Assembly: GCF_000685865.1 (NCBI RefSeq)
Contig: NZ_JMKS01000003.1
Location: forward strand, 1,617,001-1,681,000
DNA from: Exiguobacterium antarcticum DSM 14480
GTDB taxonomy: Bacteria > Bacillota > Bacilli > Exiguobacteriales > Exiguobacteriaceae
Length of the DNA: 64,000 nucleotides
Direction of reading: 5' to 3'
The position numbers were made by a program, and so were the translations under genes. How positions within the stretch are numbered: the first letter of the stretch is position 1; each line of letters opens with the position of its first letter. Positions 60,428-64,000 of the stretch are shown piece after piece. The notes under the pieces were generated by a model. That model saw nothing but the letters and a program-made list of their open reading frames with translations, did not search any database and was not told the DNA's origin.

Positions 60428-60652
60428 TTAGACAAATTGATCTTTTTGAAACGCTTTTTGGGCATCAACGATCGACCGCATCCGGCTTACGCAGTCTTGA
60501 ACGAATTGGATGTCGATCGACGTAAAGCGAGTGACAGGTCCTTTGGCTGACTCAGCGCTAAATGTGAAGGTTCCGAGATTCCAAAGTTCGATTTTAAATC
60601 GTTTTCCTTTGTTGTCATCGAAGTATTCTACGAATTCGATTTTCGGTACCAT
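60428..60652 (-). CDS. Small protein of unknown function
   Basis: 74 residues; AAGGAGG lies 7 bases upstream of ATG 60652. Starts MVPKIEFVEYFDDNKGKRFK, with FTFSAESAKGPVTRFTSIDI and a helical C-terminus CVSRMRSIVDAQKAFQ. Soluble, acidic-basic mixed, no motif recognised. It stands alone between two terminators (copZ's and its own), with good codon use and a strong ribosome binding site, so it is a real gene. No function inferred. Confidence 0.7.
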   Translation of the reverse strand: MVPKIEFVEYFDDNKGKRFKIELWNLGTFTFSAESAKGPVTRFTSIDIQFVQDCVSRMRSIVDAQKAFQKDQFV

Positions 60653-60693
60653 ACGAACCCCTCCTTGTTAAACCATTCCCGATTTACTCAAAA

Positions 60694-60731
60694 TAAAAAA
60701 GCCAAATTGCGCTTTTCGCACAGTTTGGCTC
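60694..60731 (-). terminator. copA-copZ operon terminator
   Basis: AGCCAAA-GCG / CGC-TTTGGCT followed by TTTTTT on the minus strand. Confidence 0.85.
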
Positions 60732-60738
60732 AAAATAT

Positions 60739-60945
60739 TTAAGCAGTCGGTACATCATAACCAATTTCTTCGATCGCTTCGACAAGACGTTCTGTCGCGA
60801 CATCGTCGTGTGTGACCGTAACCTGATTGTCCGGAAGTGATACCGTTGCATTCGTGACGCCATCGAGTTCGTTTAACGCCGATTCGACGCTCGCTTTACA
60901 GTGGTTACACGTCATCCCGATGACGTTTAGAGTTGTTTCTTTCAT
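60739..60945 (-). CDS. copZ: Copper chaperone CopZ
   Basis: 68 residues from the ATG at 60945, 9 bases after GGAGG; the nearer ATG six bases upstream is too close to it. One heavy-metal-associated domain with MTCNHCKASVESALNELDGV, the Cu(I)-binding MTCxxC motif near residue 12, and YDVPTA end. CopZ delivers Cu(I) to CopA and CsoR. It starts 2 bases after the copA stop, so the genes are translated together. Confidence 0.96.
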   Translation of the reverse strand: MKETTLNVIGMTCNHCKASVESALNELDGVTNATVSLPDNQVTVTHDDVATERLVEAIEEIGYDVPTA

Positions 60946-60947
60946 GA

Positions 60948-63074
60948 TCATTTTCCTCCTTTGGATAATGGAATACGTTTTAAGCGTAACGCATTTGTGA
61001 CGACAGATACAGAGCTGAAGGCCATCGCGGCACCTGCGACCCATGGGGCAAGGAGTCCGAGGAAAGCAATCGGAATTCCAATCGTATTGTAGCCGAGTGC
61101 AAAAAACAGATTTTGACGAATGTTTTTCATCGTCTGCTCGCTTAAGCGGATGGCTGTTGCGACTTGTTGCAGATCATGTCCAAGCAGGGTGACATCTGCC
61201 GCTTCAAGTGCGACATCTGTCCCGCTGCCAAGCGCAATCCCAACATCTGCTGTCGCAAGGGCTGGTGCGTCATTGATGCCATCGCCGACCATCGCCACCC
61301 GTTGACCCGTTGCTTGTAGGGCTTTGATTTTGTCTGCTTTTTCAATCGGTAACACATCGGCAAAGACCTGTGTCTGCGGAATACCAAGTTCATGTGCGAG
61401 CTCCAAGGCGACTTCTTGTCGGTCGCCCGTCAACAGATAGACCGCTTTAGTTTGCTGAAGCTCTTGAATGACGTGTTTCGTTGTTGGTTTGAGTTCATCC
61501 CGAATCGCATAACCGGCTTCGATCTGTCCGTCGACCGCAACATAGACGAACGTCGCACCAGTGGAAGTCCAGTCGGGGAGAATCAGCTCATGCTCACGCA
61601 TCATCCGTGCTGAACCGACCATCACGTGATGTCCTAAAATCGTTCCGCGGACACCACGTCCGGCATCGACGGTGAAGTCTTCAATATCAAAGACGACATC
61701 TCGTTCTTCCGTGACTGCATGGGCAAGGGGATGTTCTGATTTTTTTTCAATGGCTGCCGCAAAATCGAGTGCTTGTTCCTGTCCGAACGTTTGCACGACG
61801 ACAGGTCGGCCAATCGTCAACGTACCAGTCTTATCAAAGACGACGGCATCGACATGTTGTAACGATTCCAGCTGGGCACCACCTTTGAACAGTACGCCGT
61901 GTTCTGCTCCTTTACCCGTTCCGACCATGATCGAGGTCGGGGTGGCAAGTCCAAGGGCACACGGACAGGCGATGACGAGCACGGCAATCGCCGGCCGGAT
62001 GGCTTCGGCAAACGAGCCGGTCGTCCACCACCAAACAGCAAGTGTCACGATGGCGATGGCGACGACGATTGGAACGAAGATACCAGAAATTCGGTCTGCT
62101 TGTCTCTGAATCGGTGCCTTTTCCGTTTGCGCCTGTTCGACGACCCGGATGATGTTCGCAAGCATCGTCTCTTGACCGACTTTGGTCGCTGCAATCAGGA
62201 GATGACCATTCGTATTTAACGTCCCTCCGATGACAGCGTCATGAACAGTTTTATGAGCAGGAAGCGGTTCACCGGTCAACATCGATTCATCGAGATAGGC
62301 GTCTCCAGAGACGATCACGCCATCAACCGGAATTTTTTGTCCGGGTTTAACGACGAGTTGCATCCCGACTTGGACATGCTCCATCGAGACTTTCCGTTCG
62401 ATGCCGTCTTCAAGTACGACAGCATCGGTCGCCTGTAAGGAAAGAAGACTTTTGATGGCGCCGGTCGTTTGTTGTTTGGCCCGATCTTCTAACACTTTTC
62501 CCAAAAGGACAAGCGTAATCAGGACGGCACTTGTCTCAAAATAGAGATTTGGCATGAGCGGATGGATCAGCATTTCTGCAATCGAGTAGAAATAAGCCGC
62601 GGAAGTTCCGAGTACGACCAAAACATCCATGTTGGCGCTGCCGCTGCGGAGACTCTTATAGGCACCGCTGTAGAAGGGGGCACCGATGATGAACTGGACA
62701 GGTGTCGCAAGTGCAAATTGAAGCCACGGATTCATCAGGAACGGCAGATGAAGCGGACTGTTCGGAATATGCGACACCATGCTGAGTAACAAGGGTAACG
62801 ACAGTAACGCAGCGATGAAAAACCGATAGAGCATCCGACGATTTTGAACCTGTTCGTGGGGCGTCGTCTTGAGTGTCGCACCGTAACCGACTTTTTTGAT
62901 TTTATCAAGGATCACCTGTTCTTCCATCTCGTCCGGTACCGCAATCCGTGCCGTCTCAAGAGGTAAGTTGACGGTCGCTTCGACACCGTCCATCCGGTTC
63001 AAGACTTTTTCGATCCGTGCGGAACAGGCAGCACAGGTCATGCCTTCGATATTCAGTTCAATCGTTTTCGACAT
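60948..63074 (-). CDS. copA: Copper-exporting P-type ATPase CopA
   Basis: 708 residues. One N-terminal HMA domain ([20 protein letters not shown], residues 11-30; B. subtilis CopA has two), eight predicted helices, the transmembrane CPC site [12 protein letters not shown] (Cys370 and Cys372), phosphorylation motif DKTGTLT (Asp414), GRGVRG and [12 protein letters not shown] (nucleotide-binding HP motif) and [20 protein letters not shown]. These identify a Cu(I)-exporting P1B-1 ATPase. AAGGAGG precedes ATG. Operon csoR-copA-copZ under the CsoR site at 63435. Confidence 0.97.
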   Translation of the reverse strand: MSKTIELNIEGMTCAACSARIEKVLNRMDGVEATVNLPLETARIAVPDEMEEQVILDKIKKVGYGATLKTTPHEQVQNRRMLYRFFIAALLSLPLLLSMVSHIPNSPLHLPFLMNPWLQFALATPVQFIIGAPFYSGAYKSLRSGSANMDVLVVLGTSAAYFYSIAEMLIHPLMPNLYFETSAVLITLVLLGKVLEDRAKQQTTGAIKSLLSLQATDAVVLEDGIERKVSMEHVQVGMQLVVKPGQKIPVDGVIVSGDAYLDESMLTGEPLPAHKTVHDAVIGGTLNTNGHLLIAATKVGQETMLANIIRVVEQAQTEKAPIQRQADRISGIFVPIVVAIAIVTLAVWWWTTGSFAEAIRPAIAVLVIACPCALGLATPTSIMVGTGKGAEHGVLFKGGAQLESLQHVDAVVFDKTGTLTIGRPVVVQTFGQEQALDFAAAIEKKSEHPLAHAVTEERDVVFDIEDFTVDAGRGVRGTILGHHVMVGSARMMREHELILPDWTSTGATFVYVAVDGQIEAGYAIRDELKPTTKHVIQELQQTKAVYLLTGDRQEVALELAHELGIPQTQVFADVLPIEKADKIKALQATGQRVAMVGDGINDAPALATADVGIALGSGTDVALEAADVTLLGHDLQQVATAIRLSEQTMKNIRQNLFFALGYNTIGIPIAFLGLLAPWVAGAAMAFSSVSVVTNALRLKRIPLSKGGK

Positions 63075-63086
63075 CAGATTCCCTCC

Positions 63087-63383
63087 TTACTTTTTAAGAC
63101 GAGCGATGACAGCCATCAGTTCGTCGACGTAAACATCGGTCTCTTGTTGCCCGGTTGCCGCGTCATGGAGACACATCTTGACATGACGTTCGATGATTTG
63201 CAGTTCGACCTGGCGTAAAGCCGCTTGAATCGAGGCGGTTTGGGTCAAGATATCGATACAATAGCGATCGTCCGCCACCATATTGGCAATACCACGGACT
63301 TGTCCTTCGATCCGCTTCAAGCGTTTCGTCAAAGCATCCTGCTCTTCAGAGGAGCGGGGGACAAGGGGATGATCATGGTTCAT
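63087..63383 (-). CDS. csoR: Copper-sensing repressor CsoR
   Basis: 98 residues from the ATG at 63383 (GAGG 8 bases upstream; an in-frame GTG at 63392 overlaps it). CsoR/RcnR fold: LTKRLKRIEGQVRGIANMV with the DNA-contact residues, DRYCIDILTQTASIQAAL with Cys42, and IIERHVKMCLHDA with His67 and Cys71. This Cys-His-Cys set binds Cu(I) and releases DNA. First gene of the csoR-copA-copZ operon; copA starts 12 bp later. Confidence 0.96.
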   Translation of the reverse strand: MNHDHPLVPRSSEEQDALTKRLKRIEGQVRGIANMVADDRYCIDILTQTASIQAALRQVELQIIERHVKMCLHDAATGQQETDVYVDELMAVIARLKK

Positions 63384-63434
63384 GGGGGACACCTCTTTCT
63401 TCTGTAGTAGTTGTTATGTGGAGTATATCATATA

Positions 63435-63449
63435 GGTATAGGGGGTACC
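63435..63449 (-). promoter_or_regulatory. Candidate CsoR operator
   Basis: GGTATAGGGGGTACC (minus-strand GGTACCCCCTATACC), a GC-centred pseudo-palindrome like the TACCC..GGGTA CsoR sites, 52 bp before csoR. Confidence 0.6.
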
Positions 63450-63468
63450 AGTATATTGTTTATACCTG

Positions 63469-63499
63469 AAAAACCGCTTCATCCAAAAGGACGAAGCGG
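63469..63499 (-). terminator. Terminator of the DHA2 exporter gene
   Basis: CCGCTTCATCC / GGACGAAGCGG with TTTTT on the minus strand. Confidence 0.88.
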
Positions 63500-63517
63500 A
63501 TCGGATAGACAATCTGC

Positions 63518-64000
63518 TTATTGGTTCGAGACTTGTGGTTTGATGATTTGTTCGTTGAGCGAACGGTTGCTGATGATGTCTTCCGCTTGCGTTGCTCGTT
63601 TGATGAAGAAGGAGAGAAGAAACGCAAGACCGGCGATGAACGTCGAGATGAAGAAAGCGTAGTTGATGCCGTCAAGTGTTGCCTGCATCACGATTTGTTG
63701 TTTCATCGCTGCAGCGGCTTCAGCCGTTGGTTGACTTGTCATATTTTTCGCTGCTTCTTGTGCGAGTTCCGTTCCACGTGTTTTCGCATGAGTCGACATG
63801 ATCGTCACGAGTAGAGCCGTTCCGATTGCACCCGATACTTGTTGCAACGTATTGTTCATCGCAGTACCGTGCGGATAATAACGTGTTGGCAACTGGTTTA
63901 AGCCGTTCGTCGAAACAGGCATCATGACCATCGACATCCCGAACATCCGGAGTGAATAAAGAATGATCAAATGGGTGTAGGTCGTATCCATTTCGAGCTG
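63518..64000 (-). CDS. DHA2-family MFS exporter, C-terminal part (runs off the window)
   Basis: The minus-strand frame is open to the last base, so the N-terminal part lies outside; the ATG at 63991 is internal. The visible 160 residues hold the end of an EmrB/QacA-type 14-TM exporter: QLEMDTTYTHLIILYSLRMF, MPVSTNGLNQLPTRYYPHGT, ANNTLQQVSGAIGTALLVTIM and a final helix FISTFIAGLAFLLSFFI, followed by a charged tail. It is a paralogue of the truncated MFS gene at 3255-3803. Substrate unknown. Confidence 0.9.
   Translation of the reverse strand, partial: QLEMDTTYTHLIILYSLRMFGMSMVMMPVSTNGLNQLPTRYYPHGTAMNNTLQQVSGAIGTALLVTIMSTHAKTRGTELAQEAAKNMTSQPTAEAAAAMKQQIVMQATLDGINYAFFISTFIAGLAFLLSFFIKRATQAEDIISNRSLNEQIIKPQVSNQ

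Overview
This 64 kb window is a chromosomal segment of a low-to-moderate GC Gram-positive bacterium of the order Bacillales. Supporting signs are teichoic acid genes, strong GGAGG ribosome binding sites, LipL, YwfO, YwhD, SpeE-SpeB, floT and xpt-pbuX homologues, and sigma-B, sigma-W, sigma-D, Fur, CcpA and CsoR type sites. The gene content and style point to Exiguobacterium or a close relative, but that is inference. No rRNA, tRNA, prophage or CRISPR array was seen. Most of the window is ordinary housekeeping and transport genes in short operons separated by clear intrinsic terminators.

Layout. 1-1750: end of a teichoic acid cluster (tarJ, TagB/TarL-type transferase). 1.9-5.8 kb: Fur-box nitroreductase, membrane protein, a deletion scar through a divergent tetR-MFS pair, a GGDEF cyclase and a MarR regulator. 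5.9-12.1 kb: lysine riboswitch-lysP, MsrAB, DUF2252, an APC permease. 12.1-18 kb: glpD, a Gfo/Idh/MocA oxidoreductase, YwdI, an atypical SDR, DCC protein, nuclease lipoprotein, CDF transporter. 18-23 kb: gdh-glcU, an ABC1 kinase, TRIC and DUF423 proteins, a non-autonomous IS200/IS605-like element. 23-29.7 kb: a small stress-promoter gene, hemQ, pta, guanine-type riboswitch with xpt-pbuX, a cre-controlled permease, rhodanese. 29.8-42 kb: chemoreceptor, DUF2157/GDYXXLXY pair, folE2, two TerC proteins, a tandem HD phosphohydrolase, a Bcr/CflA pump, a sigma-W flotillin operon. 42-52.9 kb: heliorhodopsin, DegV, lipL, ywfO, APH kinase, nupC, tautomerase, YwhD, metallophosphoesterase, opuD. 53-58.9 kb: frameshifted tnpB element, nitroreductase, speEB, DUF4397 surface protein and lipoprotein-type sortase. 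59-64 kb: HemAT-like globin chemoreceptor, copZ-copA-csoR copper module, start of a DHA2 pump.

The most notable gene is a full-length heliorhodopsin (41974-42753) with the Schiff-base lysine and the RWxEY glutamate, preceded by a near-consensus sigma-B promoter. Similar sigma-B-type promoters lie upstream of the DUF4397/sortase pair, opuD, glcU-gdh, a 49-residue small protein and an unknown 175-residue protein, so the window seems to hold a dispersed general-stress regulon that includes a light-sensing membrane protein. Other points are a sortase that looks like a lipoprotein and overlaps its likely substrate gene, an orphan IS200/IS605 element that may encode a guide RNA without a nuclease, a structured folE2 leader, and the footprint of a single deletion that removed the shared promoter and both N-termini of a tetR/MFS pair.
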